Shown here in pieces: positions 46,301 through 49,999 of a DNA stretch of 64,000 bases; positions within the stretch are counted from its first letter, which is position 1, and the number at the start of each line of letters is the position of its first letter. The notes under the pieces were generated by a model, which ran no database searches, was not told the DNA's origin, and saw only the letters and a list, made by a program, of their open reading frames with translations. This DNA is from Apoda limacodes (lineage: Eukaryota > Arthropoda > Insecta > Lepidoptera > Limacodidae). Both the position numbers and the translations under genes were made by a program. The stretch lies in assembly GCA_946406115.1 (NCBI GenBank), contig OX291547.1, positions 12,281,001-12,345,000 of the forward strand, written 5' to 3'.

Positions 46301-49078
46301 ATTCTAGTAAAGCGCAAGCCAGTAAAGTATTGCTAGTAGGAATGCTCCCGGGAATTACCGGAAGGTACTGGTTTTTTGGTATTTCCCAGGATCTTTACCG
46401 TAGTTAACCTTTATGTCAGTAGCGGTACTAAAAATGTATTTCCTGGTACTTCCGGTACTTACTTATATAGTTTTGTGAAAAAATGTTAATTTATAAGTAT
46501 AATATTATAAGGCAAATAAATCAATCGTAAGTATTCCTATTTGTTAACCTCGTTATTGTTTCATTCGTTTGAACCGATTACGCAACTTATAAAAACTGTT
46601 AAAAGAAGGCCCAAAGAAAGTTAATTATTTTCTTAAAATATTAACAGCGCGTCTTCAAATATTGTTGAGTTCTAGGAATTTGGGACTAATAACTGCCCGT
46701 AATGGTTGCAATACTGGTACTATGGTGGAAGTCTGGATTCCTGGAGCAGGAACTTCGAAATAGTTCTTCCTATAGCCCGCTGAACATGAATAACGACTTA
46801 CACTAGTTTCTGACGTTCCTTTTTAAGCACAAAGTTAATTTTTTTCGTTGCCACACGAAATGAGCCAATCCGAGTACCTGACTTTTCACATACTTGCCGT
46901 CAACACTACAGCATACGTAATCTGTGCGTGTCGAAGCCGACAGGCTGGAAGCGCCCGGAATGAGGTGTCGTAGTCAGCTTCATACAACTGCATACGTTAT
47001 TGATAGGCTCTGCCCATTCATGCCGAAAAATAACGGACCGGGTGCCCGGAGAAACAAGAGCATGCTCAGGTTGCTTCCGGGTCAGAATCGGCTGATTCCG
47101 GATCCTATGTAGCCGATGAAGGGACAATTCAAATGTTTGTTTGAGCGACGGATTCGATCAGGGCTTTTATTTAAACCACTATGGTAGCAAACAAGCTTAC
47201 GGTCAGCCTGATGGTAAACGGTCACCGTAGCCTATGAACGCTCTTCCGGAGCCGTTTTCTTTCCGGAGGGAGAGATTCCGTCTGCATGTAGTTCGAGCCT
47301 AAGCATAAAATGTCCGGCTAATAAAGGCCGTTTCGTGTTTTCATTTAGTGCTTTACGTGGCTAAGCTACTGACTGTCGACACATTTTTTATTGTTTTGCC
47401 TACCTTGACTAAAACCTCTGTGCACGCCACTGTCAATTTTTAAGTATAACTAATTAGAATTATATATCTTGTCTAATATATGATTACTATTATTCATTAA
47501 TATACTTATCTCTTGTTTTGCTTAAAAAATTACTTATATACTACTAAAAAATTAAAGAGTTTTTTGTTTGAACACACTAATCTCTGGAATTACCAGTCGG
47601 ATTTGAAAAAATCTATTAGTTGTTGAGAAAGGCTATTTAACATTACGCTACGTACGACACCTGGCGATTTATTTTGGAGTAAAATTGTCTCAAGGTTTAT
47701 TTGAAAATCTCACATTCTAGACTAAATATCTCAAATCCAATTTTTTATTTCTAACACCTTACTGGTCAAATAAAACCAATTCAAATTCCTTTGTAACCTG
47801 TTCGTAAGGAACTCTAAATAACCATTCAAATGAGTAAAAAATAAACCTCTGCAGCAGATGTGACCTAAGCTTTTTATAATGGCATGTGATGCCAACAAAT
47901 ACGTTGTTTCTATTTATTTTTGCATCTAACTTGGTTAGTTAAATAGCAAAACCCACATGCTTTTTGTCCTCTCCTACATTGATTTTTACTTTTTAAGTTC
48001 TTAGATAACGTCAGTTGTATTATGTTATCATAATTTTTCTAATTTTAACTTAATAGCTTTCATCTATACTAATATAATAAATATTGGTTGTACGTTTGTG
48101 TGAACGCGCTTATCTCTGAACTGAACTGAACTACCACTAGAATTTAAAAAAATATTTTCGCATTTGATAGCCCAATCCTTGCTTACAGTGAGTGATAAGC
48201 TATATATCTTCAAGCTGCATCCCTTAGGAGCGTGAGCAATTAATAAATGTGGGTATAACCGCTGGGGACAGCTATTAATAAAAGTTAAAAGTTCCTAACC
48301 TATGGAACCGAGGCTGGGTTAATACAACACATATGGGACGACCCAAAAGGTGTTCATATACAGGTACCGAAACCTTTACTTAAGTTTACCATTATACATA
48401 TAATCTAAATATTTTCTAAGTTTCAAATCGGATGAAACATCCTTGAAGTGTCATTGAACACATTTAAAAACATCTTTACTGTAAACCTATTTTTAGGGTC
48501 CCGTACCCGAAAGGGTACAAAACGGGACCCTATCACTTAGACTTCGCTGTCCGTCCGTCTGTCACAAGGCTGTATCTCATGAACCGTGATAGTTAGACAG
48601 TTGAAATTTTCACAGATGATGTATTTCTGTTGCCGCTATAACAACAAATACTAAACAGATAAAAATAAATATTTAAGGAAACTCTCTTTTGCTTGATTTT
48701 GCTCGATATTGATAACGGCAACAGGTAGACGCTTAAAATTTTCACAGATTATTTAGTCATTTTAAACATAAATAATTTAATTAAAATAAAACAAATATTT
48801 AAGGGGGGCTCCGATACAACAAACGTAATTATTTTGTGGTTTTTATAGATAATGGTACCTACGGAACCTTTAGAGCGCGAGTCCGACACGCGCTCGTTAA
48901 AGTTGTTTAAAGAACTAAACTAATTAGGTAGATACCTATACAAACCTATACATAGTACTATACGATCAATCAAAACATTATAACATAATTTCTAAATATA
49001 TAAACAAAAAATGTATCAATAAACTTACCCTTTGCAGCATACCGCAGCAAACAACAAAACATATCTATAAATCTCCAT
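7128..49078 (-). CDS. Family 1 beta-glucosidase (myrosinase / lactase-phlorizin hydrolase type), whole gene of seven exons
   Basis: I joined seven minus-strand exons: 49078-49029, 30810-30692, 28483-27908, 19545-19448, 15235-14930, 9520-9279 and 7338-7128. All introns are GT-AG and all phases match, giving 1602 nt and 533 residues, the usual length for insect family 1 glycoside hydrolases. Visible features are a signal peptide (1 to about 16), QIEGAW (48-53), YHWD (150-153), TFNEP with acid/base Glu196, TENG with nucleophile Glu409, and NFEW (456-459) for sugar binding. N-glycosylation sequons lie at 18, 31, 142 and 312. Relatives cleave beta-glucosides of plant or dietary origin; the substrate cannot be read from sequence. 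The hydrophobic end (516-533) suggests membrane or GPI attachment. Every intron holds transposon debris, yet no exon is damaged. Confidence 0.9.
7452..7566 (-). mobile_element. Family A LINE 3' tail fragment
   Basis: The plus strand reads CACTAAGGTGGCAAACAAAC, then the TGATGGTAAGCGGTCACCG block and the GTTGCCGACCC block. This is the reverse complement of the family A 3' end seen at 26930-27032. The fragment is 5'-truncated, as is usual for LINE insertions, and lies in tandem with the next one. Confidence 0.75.
7706..7880 (-). mobile_element. Family A LINE 3' tail fragment, second copy
   Basis: It carries the same tail as the fragment at 7452-7566 but extends further into coding sequence (the antisense of FLKGRQRASDTPGVAS and of the preceding FFKK region). 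It follows TTTTTTTATACC, the complement of a short poly(A) tail. Two similar tails 140 bp apart in one orientation suggest separate insertions or a local duplication. Confidence 0.75.
7936..8240. repeat. Common lepidopteran repeat (ATTATAAATGCGAAA ... GCAAAAGCTA)
   Basis: The stretch begins ATTAATATTATAAATGCGAAA and ends near GGAATCCCACGCC...GCAAAAGCTAATAAATAAA. These are the two ends of a very common lepidopteran interspersed repeat (SINE-like or a LINE 3' end). Related decayed copies appear near 27205-27372, 38995-39230, 48065 and 50580. The class is not settled here. Confidence 0.5.
8375..8485. repeat. Dispersed repeat shared with about 13365-13480
   Basis: GAAAGAGGCTTAGGCCATAG followed by CTGGCCCAGTGTGACTTAGC matches a diverged copy at 13378-13440 (AAAGGTAGCTTAGGCCTTAG and CTAGCCCAATGCTGATTAAC). 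Both are decayed and non-coding. The words are common in moth genomes. Confidence 0.5.
9279..9520 (-). CDS. Beta-glucosidase exon 6 (catalytic nucleophile)
   Basis: The exon follows the acceptor ACATTTTCAG and opens in phase 0 with VVPFGFRRLLNWI. It holds PIIVTENG, in which Glu409 is the expected nucleophile, then the helical segment ending EGYFAWSLMDNFEWDDGY, whose Glu458 and Trp459 are sugar-binding positions in the family. It ends in phase 2 at TATGT|GTGAGT. The split valine codon completes with the first base of exon 7. Confidence 0.92.
11000..11270 (-). repeat. Interspersed repeat with a 5S-rRNA-like segment, copy 1
   Basis: The plus strand reads ATCGGACTCGCGCACCGAGG, GTTCCGTACC, then AAGCGGTCACCCATTCAATT followed by ACTGACCAAGCCCGACGTTG. 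The last block is the complement of the conserved 3' half of animal 5S rRNA (GGGC...GGTCAGTACTTGGATGGGTGACCG). The copy ends near CACACTTGGCCGGTTTTT. In transcript sense (minus strand) the 5S-like block precedes the GGAACCCTCGGTGCGCGAG body, as in a 5S-headed SINE. It is too diverged and incomplete to be a 5S gene. Confidence 0.65.
11520..11905. repeat. Repeat carrying CCCCACACTATGGGGT and ending GGCTACGGAACCCTA
   Basis: A stretch with ACGATACCCCACACTATGGG, ACTTTACGTGTAAG and a terminal GGCTACGGAACCCTA belongs to a common lepidopteran interspersed family also seen near 33340-34360, 39244-39740 and 51038-51240. It is non-coding and the ends are approximate. Confidence 0.45.
13365..13580 (+). 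repeat. Decayed dispersed repeat joined to a family A LINE tail
   Basis: The first part (to about 13440) matches the repeat at 8375-8485. From about 13524 the plus strand reads CCATAGGCCACGGTGACTGC, TTACCATCAGGCGGACCGC and GGCTTGTTGTATAAAAAA, the family A LINE 3' end in plus orientation with a short poly(A). The rest of the LINE is absent. Confidence 0.6.
13603..13685 (-). repeat. 5S-rRNA-like segment, partial and diverged copy
   Basis: AAGTGGTCACCCATCTAGTG, then CCAATATTGCTTACCTTTGA, follows the same order as the 5S-like blocks at 11090 and 45650 but is more diverged and lacks the GGTTCCGTAC part. Confidence 0.45.
14369..14564. repeat. Inverted-repeat element with G-rich arms
   Basis: CATGGGCGTAGCCAGC at the left is matched in reverse complement by CTCGCTACACCCATG at the right. 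Inside both arms lie runs of G or C (AGGGGGGGGGCAG at left, a run of 14 C at right). The arrangement looks like a small non-autonomous DNA transposon about 195 bp long. No target duplication is clear. Confidence 0.55.
14930..15235 (-). CDS. Beta-glucosidase exon 5
   Basis: The exon opens after TATATTTGCAG in phase 0 with VGWYAHPVYSAEGNYPPEL, continues through a lysine-rich helix, then GTADFFGLNHYTTYL, in which the NHY triplet is a conserved active-site segment of family 1 enzymes. It ends SSSNWLK, AAG|GTAATT, phase 0. It is 102 codons with no interruption. Exon 4 reads straight into it (LRTH / VGWYAHP), as expected for the family. Confidence 0.92.
16191..16295. repeat. Perfect 31-bp inverted repeat (foldback) with 43-bp spacer
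   Basis: The left arm 16191-16221 contains TTTCGGGTCTTACACGCG, and the right arm 16265-16295 is its exact reverse complement over all 31 bases. The spacer is 43 bp. An RNA copy would form a long stable hairpin inside the beta-glucosidase pre-mRNA. It may be a young miniature foldback transposon. Confidence 0.85.
17205..17506. repeat. 155-bp tandem duplication
   Basis: The sequence starting ATAATCTGTTCATGGAATAA at 17205 repeats from 17360 with very few differences (TTTGGCAATT against TTTAGAAATT, ATTACTAAAC against ATTGCTAAAC). The two copies are directly adjacent. The high identity suggests a recent duplication. It is non-coding. Confidence 0.85.
17975..18320. repeat. Dispersed repeat interrupted by an RTE insertion
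   Basis: The flanks (TAGTGCAACAAAC ... CCCGATGGTCAAAAATCAAA and CTGAAATGGTGTGAACTTAC ... AAGGTCAGAAGGTCAGA) match, in reverse complement, an uninterrupted copy at about 36000-36115. The RTE fragment at 18031-18236 splits this copy. Confidence 0.7.
18031..18236 (-). mobile_element. RTE-type LINE, 3' end fragment
   Basis: On the minus strand an open stretch reads GRPPKRWSDIAKAAGRRWM, then GEACVQQWTSC and a stop, followed by GATGATGATGATGATGAT. This is the C-terminus and microsatellite tail of the RTE LINEs common in Lepidoptera. The insertion is bracketed by AAAACTACAGTC at 18019-18030 and 18237-18248, a 12-bp target-site duplication. It is 5'-truncated to about 206 bp, and its frame is still open. 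Confidence 0.85.
19448..19545 (-). CDS. Beta-glucosidase exon 4
   Basis: The acceptor is AATTTCAG, and the first two bases complete a glycine codon (249). The exon then encodes KIGMALDSNWAEPKNK and an acidic helix ending AAELYLRTH, and stops at CAT|GTGAGT in phase 0. It is 98 nt long. The G-KIG-ALDSNW stretch is typical of the strand after the acid/base domain in insect family 1 enzymes. Confidence 0.9.
20091..20229 (+). mobile_element. Family A LINE 3' tail with long poly(A)
   Basis: TTTCTGAAGGGTCGGCAACG begins the copy, followed by the GATACCCCTGGTGTTACAAG and CAGGCGGACCGTATGC blocks, CCACTTTAGTGGT, and an uninterrupted run of about 26 A. The long clean poly(A) suggests a fairly young, strongly 5'-truncated insertion. 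Confidence 0.85.
20231..20468 (+). pseudogene. RTE-type reverse transcriptase fragment
   Basis: Directly after the poly(A) run the plus strand reads TGFRKNVSTTDHIHILNLI, then LGFIDYAKAFNSI, and in a shifted frame ETTDLPKDIKDI and SRVKLEKQG. Order and wording match the fingers and palm of RTE-clade reverse transcriptases (GFRKG-STIDHI ... FVDYEKAFDS). It carries at least one frameshift and lacks both ends. Confidence 0.7.
20469..21705 (-). mobile_element. Chimeric Jockey-like LINE fragment with catalytic core deleted
   Basis: From about 21690 down to 21178 the minus strand is open without an ATG and encodes the start of a reverse transcriptase (STVDEVKQVIKDLRPRKAPG, YRPISLLQALGRLYERLL, DEQFGFRAKHS, FFDVAKAFDKV). 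An AT-rich filler (about 21115-21175) interrupts it, then RSFRYRVEGTLSSPRPIQAG and GVPQGSALG jump straight to EWFRKWRIEVNPDKYSAVLF, so the YADD box is missing. Near 20600 the sequence switches from this element to family A (RPHMEHCC ... LTRFNDGCENC in shifted frame). No piece could be active. Confidence 0.75.
22405..22660. repeat. Decayed repeat ending CCTTCTGGCGCAGTTGGGTAA
   Basis: TTTAAGGCCTTTATTCTGAT, CCATCTAGCCGTTTAGGC and CTCGAAAAACCTCC followed by TTCTGGCGCAGTTGGGTAAT resemble a common lepidopteran interspersed repeat. The class and limits are not clear. Confidence 0.35.
22805..22854. repeat. Left arm of a 50-bp inverted repeat flanking two LINEs
   Basis: TACTTAAGAGGATACACTTC, then GCGGCGCC...GCGGGCTTCATACAAACG, is found in reverse complement at 27052-27103 with about two mismatches. 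The arms are 4.2 kb apart and enclose both family A pieces. They look like the ends of an older non-autonomous element into which the LINEs inserted. Confidence 0.8.
23030..25752 (+). mobile_element. Family A non-LTR retrotransposon, 3'-truncated, decayed
   Basis: A GC-rich leader (about 23030-23600) precedes an endonuclease domain from 23657 (MDFCNIRGIHANLN, LFLTETQ, VILGDFNAHHREWL, LGSSDHCLVRT) and a reverse transcriptase (SSGPDGIPAVVLK, YRPIAS, LDIAKAFDRIWH, AGVPQGSVLSPTLFLLHIND). A stop at 23948, a frameshift near 24195, a stop near 24672 and a frameshift near 25300 break the frame. The catalytic box reads YADG (near 25660) instead of YADD, so the copy is catalytically dead. It ends abruptly at about 25752, unlike the usual 5' truncation of LINEs. 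Confidence 0.85.
25753..26126. other. Unassigned 374-bp segment between two LINE pieces
   Basis: This AT-rich segment has no match elsewhere in the window and no convincing coding content. It separates the broken 3' end of one family A copy from the 5'-truncated start of the next. It may be host sequence between two insertions or filler from a rearrangement. Confidence 0.5.
26127..27046 (+). mobile_element. Family A LINE, second plus-strand copy with intact 3' end
   Basis: The piece opens with the KLPSYGLPESLCK region already present in the previous copy (25456), so it is a separate copy. An internal deletion near 26215 joins VVD directly to the DWGRVNLVRFNP region and removes the catalytic box. 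From 26409 a 191-codon frame encodes the thumb and C-terminal domain (KLGVLNRAKQYF, VRPHMEYCCHLWAG, RRDFASLCVFYRLYNG, FLPRTLKLWNELPAKVF, FLKGRQRASDTPG). The tail CCACCTTAGTGGTAT and about 15 A end the element. Confidence 0.88.
27052..27103. repeat. Right arm of the inverted repeat flanking two LINEs
   Basis: GTTTGTATGAAGCCCGCTGC, then GAGGCGCCGCGAAG and TATCCTCTTAAGTAAG, is the reverse complement of 22805-22854. It begins within a few bases of the LINE poly(A). Confidence 0.8.
27205..27372. repeat. Common lepidopteran repeat (ATTATAAGCGAAAG ... GCAAAAGCTAGTA)
   Basis: It starts ATATTATAAGCGAAAGTAGC with CTGTCTGTCTGTCTGTC and ends AACCGCGGGCAAAAGCTAGT. A short CAAGTGCGAGCCGGTTTTTT insert lies near 27273. 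It is the same family as 7936-8240. Confidence 0.55.
27756..27897 (+). mobile_element. Family A LINE tail abutting the exon 3 splice donor
   Basis: ATGAGCTCCCTGCTAAGG to TTCTTCAAGAAAGAG matches the family A C-terminus, followed by the CACATTAGGCGGACCGTAAG and CTACCTTAGTGGTA tail and a short A-rich end. The GRQRASDTPG segment is deleted. The A-rich end stops only about 5 bases from the donor of beta-glucosidase exon 3 (GTATGT at 27907-27902). Confidence 0.8.
27908..28483 (-). CDS. Beta-glucosidase exon 3 (acid/base domain)
   Basis: This is the largest exon, 576 nt. The acceptor is TTTTCTTACAG. Two bases complete a glycine codon (57), then KSPSIWDHLIHNHPEFV, DSYHLYKRDAEMVHELG, YRFSISWPRVLPTG, VTIYHWDLPQRLQDIGGW and YWVTFNEP follow. 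Glu196 in TFNEP is the expected acid/base catalyst, and His151 and Trp152 line the glycone pocket in relatives. It ends YRHLYG plus one base at GGAG|GTATGT, phase 1. No stop or frameshift is present despite dense transposon debris directly outside the donor. Confidence 0.95.
28484..30691 (-). other. Beta-glucosidase intron 2
   Basis: This 2.2-kb phase-1 intron is AT-rich and mostly featureless. It holds a small palindrome near 29053-29082 (AAAACTTAGTTTCTTTAAACTAAGTTTT split by its axis) and one copy of the 200-bp repeat at 30202-30401. I see nothing nameable in 28490-30190. Confidence 0.65.
30202..30401. repeat. 200-bp repeat, copy 1 of an apparently identical pair
   Basis: The sequence from TTTTGACGTGACAACGTC through GGTTTGCCGGGTGACACTTC, GCTCACAATGAGAGCGAGTG and TTTACAGGCAACCAG to a T run reads identically at 51235-51434. 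It opens with GACGTGACAACGTC, an imperfect palindrome. No inverted repeats at the ends are seen. The T run at one end would be a poly(A) if the element is minus-oriented, as in a SINE. It contains no credible gene. Confidence 0.85.
30692..30810 (-). CDS. Beta-glucosidase exon 2
   Basis: The acceptor is TTTTATTACAG, and the first base completes a glycine codon (17). The exon encodes the mature N-terminus with FPRSFKFGVSTASIQIEGAW (Gln48 is the glycone-binding glutamine of the family) and ends NIDG split at GATG|GTAAAT, phase 1. Asn18 and Asn31 are in N-glycosylation sequons. It is 119 nt. The wording before KSPSIWDHL in exon 3 matches the family without a gap. Confidence 0.92.
31787..31998. 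repeat. Miniature inverted-repeat element with CTAACTTTGACGTTAAC arms
   Basis: The left arm near 31790-31838 has CTAACTTTGACGTTAAC then AAAAATGGGA. The right arm near 31958-31998 has TCCCATTTTTGCAACC then GTTAACGTCAAAGTTAG. The outer ends GGATTGCAC and TTGTCCAACC are also partly complementary. The element is about 210 bp and non-coding, with no clear target duplication. Confidence 0.7.
32301..32480. repeat. 180-bp foldback element with 40-bp arms
   Basis: Positions 32301-32340 (CGGGTTTTAACGCGACGG...) and 32441-32480 are reverse complements at 35 of 40 bases. The centre is GC-richer than its surroundings. It lies 37 bp left of the Harbinger-like element at 32518. It is probably a separate miniature element. 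Confidence 0.7.
32518..33002 (-). mobile_element. PIF/Harbinger-like element 1 with TAA duplication
   Basis: The ends CACTACACGGTATTCAGGG and, inverted, CACAACACGGTATTCAGGG are flanked by TAA at 32515-32517 and 33003-33005. A 3-bp TAA duplication is typical of the PIF/Harbinger superfamily. A minus-strand frame at 32842-32639 (67 codons) ends LRVSCVEFEEILCLVTPFIE, which resembles the N-terminal part of Harbinger transposases (RMS-x-x-FE-x-LL-x-x-V-x-P-x-I). The DDE catalytic region is absent, so the 485-bp element is non-autonomous. Confidence 0.78.
33340..34360. repeat. Interspersed repeat starting CGGCCAAGTGCGTGTCGCAC
   Basis: The stretch begins ATCGGCCAAGTGCGTGTCGC and later has ACGACACCCCACACATTTGG, a second CACACCCCACACATTAGGG, and a CTGTCTGTCTGTCCCACC end. 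This is the order of a long lepidopteran interspersed repeat. Shorter pieces are at 11520-11905, 39244-39740 and 51038-51240. The class is unknown to me. The frame at 34371-34586 beside it looks like chance. Confidence 0.45.
36000..36115 (-). repeat. Uninterrupted copy of the repeat split by RTE at 18 kb
   Basis: Read on the minus strand it gives CCCGGTAGTCAAAAATCAAA, then ATTGAAATGGTTCGAACTTA and AAGGCCAGAAGGTCAGATG, matching both flanks of the RTE insertion at 18031-18236. It serves as an empty-site reference for that insertion. Confidence 0.7.
36438..36635 (+). pseudogene. THAP-domain-like remnant
   Basis: This 65-codon frame has an APEKFIIVPK stretch and ends with STKTRAFFCEDHFD, which resembles the FCEDHF end of THAP zinc-finger domains found in lepidopteran transposon proteins. 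The first Cys pair is reduced to one Cys, and the conserved Trp is missing in this frame. I therefore read it as a decayed transposon-derived domain. A diverged repeat (36760-37110) follows and may belong to the same element. Confidence 0.4.
36760..37110. repeat. Diverged repeat, copy 1 (pairs with 50000-50460)
   Basis: The order GACATGGAATGGAATAC, TTCAGGTATTTATATGAAAA, ATTTTTATAAGTG, GCAATGTGCCAAAAAC, then GATAAAATCTTGTACGCAAC and TGTACAAAATTTG recurs with many differences near 50000-50460. It is probably two old copies of one transposon family. Confidence 0.55.
38995..39230. repeat. Common lepidopteran repeat (CCGCGGCTCCGCCCGCG type)
   Basis: GTAGGTTTTACCCGCGGCTC, CGCCCGCGCTGAATTCGG and TTATTGGCGTGGAATTTC are the end of a very common moth interspersed repeat, in inverted orientation to 7936-8240. 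A related piece lies at 50580-50760. Confidence 0.55.
39244..39740. repeat. Interspersed repeat (AAGCACGTGTCCTACGCGCA ... GGGTTCCGTA)
   Basis: AACGACTAAGCACGTGTCC, TAATAGGGTTCCGTAAAATG, ACCCTATACAATTGGGGTG and a GACATACGGACGGACATGAC end follow the order of the family at 33340-34360. It is decayed and non-coding. Confidence 0.4.
40565..42640 (+). mobile_element. Jockey-like LINE fragment, endonuclease absent, catalytic box altered
   Basis: Open stretches at 40572-40862, 40878-41474, 41303-41989 and 42002-42632 together give the linker (RAELFADHFEDQFKPNP), the reverse transcriptase (FPSSWKVGKIIVVPKPGKD, HYRPISLLSGLAKLFERLL, TVGVFLDMKKAFDRVWHHEG, AGVPQGSCLSPLLYALFTND) and the C-terminal domain (RTKIRLYKLYIRS, APAWYDLL, RKLQVVQN). 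The catalytic box reads YADN (near 41943) in place of YADD. Stops near 40861 and 41987 and frameshifts near 41280 and 42165 break the frame. It is 5'-truncated before the endonuclease. The 3' end is uncertain, perhaps near 42780. Confidence 0.88.
43768..44573 (-). mobile_element. PIF/Harbinger-like element 2 with TTA duplication
   Basis: The ends read GGGGCCATTCATTTATTACG, then TAAGACGATTT, and in perfect inverse AAATCGTCTTACG then TAATAAATGAATGGCCCC. TTA flanks both sides (43765-43767 and 44574-44576). The 806-bp element has about 31-bp perfect terminal repeats, so it inserted fairly recently. Inside, minus-strand open stretches (44434-44183, and in another frame about 44214-44047) encode proteins I do not recognise; no catalytic domain is visible. 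Assignment rests on the TTA duplication and end structure only. Confidence 0.75.
44047..44434 (-). pseudogene. Unrecognised frameshifted coding remnant inside element 2
   Basis: From 44434 the frame gives MFVRQLLKMEVKAPFKTVPY and a basic stretch (SRISNIEKERALAIFKVRQR), stopping at 44183. In a second frame about 44214 to 44047 is open and acidic (CRIGADVECVDVDNV, ADSLSDWVLSPWTLNLM, stop). One indel, or an unseen splice (AAG|GTGAGG occurs at the overlap), would connect them. I cannot name a family. It could be the accessory protein of the transposon. Confidence 0.4.
45392..45478 (+). mobile_element. Family A LINE internal fragment
   Basis: TTAAAACCTAAATAGTCACG, then ACAGTGCAGTTTCAGAGGAG and CGCGAACGCTTAGGTTGTGG, matches the FLPRTLKLWNELP region of family A (26785-26870) with small deletions. 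Neither end of the LINE is present. Confidence 0.65.
45536..45715 (-). repeat. Interspersed repeat with a 5S-rRNA-like segment, copy 2 (best preserved)
   Basis: The plus strand reads AAAAAACCGGCCAAGTTCAA, GACTCGCGCACCGAGGGTTC, CGTAC, then AAGCGGTCACCCATCCAAGA, ACTGACCAAGCCCGACGTTG, CTTAGCTTTGAATAC. The last three blocks align in order with the complement of the conserved half of arthropod 5S rRNA for roughly 50 bases, with a handful of differences. The 5' half of 5S is absent. In transcript sense, 5S-like sequence lies upstream of the GGAACCCTCGGTGCG body. Confidence 0.7.
46906..47250 (-). other. Unrecognised GC-richer segment plus family A LINE tail
   Basis: A 74-codon minus-strand frame (47127-46906), with a similar-length frame on the other strand, lies in unusually GC-rich sequence. 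I do not recognise the product, and both frames may be chance. From about 47165 the plus strand carries CACTATGGTAGCAAACAAGC and CTGATGGTAAACGGTCACCG, a minus-oriented family A LINE tail cut off after GAACGCTC. Confidence 0.45.
48485..48900. repeat. Longer related repeat lacking the 5S-like segment
   Basis: It starts TTTTTAGGGTCCCGTACCCG with a short hairpin (GGGTCCCGT...ACGGGACCC), then CAAGGCTGTATCTCATGAAC, GTTGAAATTTTCACAGATG, GCTCCGATACAACAAACG, and ends ACGGAACC...GCGCGAGTCCGACACGCG. The shared ends place it with the 45536 copy, but the GGTCACCCATCC block is missing where it would be expected, between ACAACAAACG and the GGAACC end. Confidence 0.6.
49029..49078 (-). CDS. Beta-glucosidase exon 1 (signal peptide)
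   Basis: ATG at 49078-49076 opens MEIYRYVLLFAAVCCK, a short charged start followed by a hydrophobic core, as in a secretory signal peptide. An in-frame TGA lies two codons upstream, which fixes this as the first usable ATG. The exon ends AAAGG|GTAAGT in phase 2; the two bases GG plus the A opening exon 2 give Gly17. It lies 18 kb from exon 2, so the join is inferred from phase, donor quality and position. Confidence 0.75.
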
Positions 49079-49133
49079 CTTTCAATAAATAAGCTAATTC
49101 CTAAACAACCAAATTAGTACACTAATAATATCA
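49079..49133 (-). promoter_or_regulatory. Possible 5' UTR with an upstream splice acceptor
   Basis: On the minus strand a pyrimidine-rich run ending TTTTTTTCTACAG at 49134 looks like a splice acceptor 55 bases before the ATG. The start site may therefore lie in a further upstream non-coding exon. No convincing TATA box and initiator pair was found close to the ATG. Confidence 0.3.
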
Positions 49134-49243
49134 CTGTAGAAAAAAATACTGTTTTTTTTAAATTTAAATGATCATATATGCATGACTAAAGTATCGAGTG
49201 AAGAAAATAAAATCAACTCCAACAATCGAACGTTTAACGAATC

Positions 49244-49834
49244 GTGAAGGTTATATCGCACAGTTATATCGGAGCGTGCTATAAGCACGACAAAGCAGCG
49301 CGTACTGTGCCAATGTTACAGCGGTTGTACAACTCACGACAGCCTAGCCGTAGCAGTGTACCTATCAGGTGCATTAACAGACACCTTGAGACAATGATAA
49401 GCAGTATGCAGTCGCAGCCGGTCACCGGAACTAAACCTTCCTGTAACTATTGCAATGTAGATAGGAAGGTCAAATCTCTGGATTTTCCTCATTCCTCAGA
49501 GTCAGGCCTACTAATTAATTTGTCATACAAGCATTTTTCTCATCGGCATTACTTTGCAATCAATCAAATTAATCAAATCAAAAATGGTAATGAAAAAGTA
49601 AAATTATAATGAGTTGAAAGACTAAATTTTTTATTAAATTTGGCATCTTGTTCCCTTAGGCCGAGATTAAGGGACGAGTCATTTATTAACCTGTGTTATG
49701 AATTTAATATGAAATATTGTGTAGGTAAAACAGAGACAGCTTTTATCTACTCCTGTTTAAAAATATTCCATAAATTCCAAAACTGTAAACGTCATCGTAG
49801 TGATAATCATTTCGATACGCTGCAAGTTCATTAA
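49244..49834 (+). other. Two unrecognised plus-strand open frames upstream of the beta-glucosidase
   Basis: The frame 49244-49609 (121 codons if GTG is counted as start) and the frame 49640-49834 (64 codons, first codon TTG) have no motif I recognise beyond a CNYC pair in the first. There is no ATG start, codon use is unremarkable, and this is where the promoter of the minus-strand gene would lie. They are probably chance. Confidence 0.25.
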
Positions 49835-49999
49835 AAAACTAGGCCATTACAGCGTGGTATACGTATAAAAACATCATTGACTACAGCCAAAATGACATAA
49901 CATGCATTGAGAAATAGTACTTCATAGAAAAAAGGCGCGATTTCTCGAAAAAAGTGTTATTTTCATTGCTCAGCAAAAGGCAGCAATCAAATACATTAA

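Larger units (their letters stand above)
30811..49028 (-). other. Beta-glucosidase intron 1 (18.2 kb)
   Basis: This phase-2 intron separates the signal-peptide exon from the rest of the gene. It holds several DNA elements (31787-33002 and 43768-44573), a Jockey-like LINE (40565-42640), a THAP-like remnant (36438-36635), 5S-like and GGTTCCGTA-type repeats (45536 and 48485) and small family A pieces (45392 and 47165). The stretches 34370-36000, 37110-38990, 39750-40560, 42800-43750 and 45720-46890 are mainly AT-rich; I recognise no gene there. A GTGACGTCAC palindrome lies near 42949. Confidence 0.65.

Noticed and set aside
46906..47127. Overlapping frames on both strands in a GC-rich patch
   Set aside because: Neither translation resembles a known domain. 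GC-rich sequence has fewer stops by chance. It is kept only as an unrecognised segment.
49244..49609. 121-codon plus-strand frame as a host gene
   Set aside because: It has no ATG start and no recognised domain, and it lies where the promoter of the minus-strand beta-glucosidase is expected.
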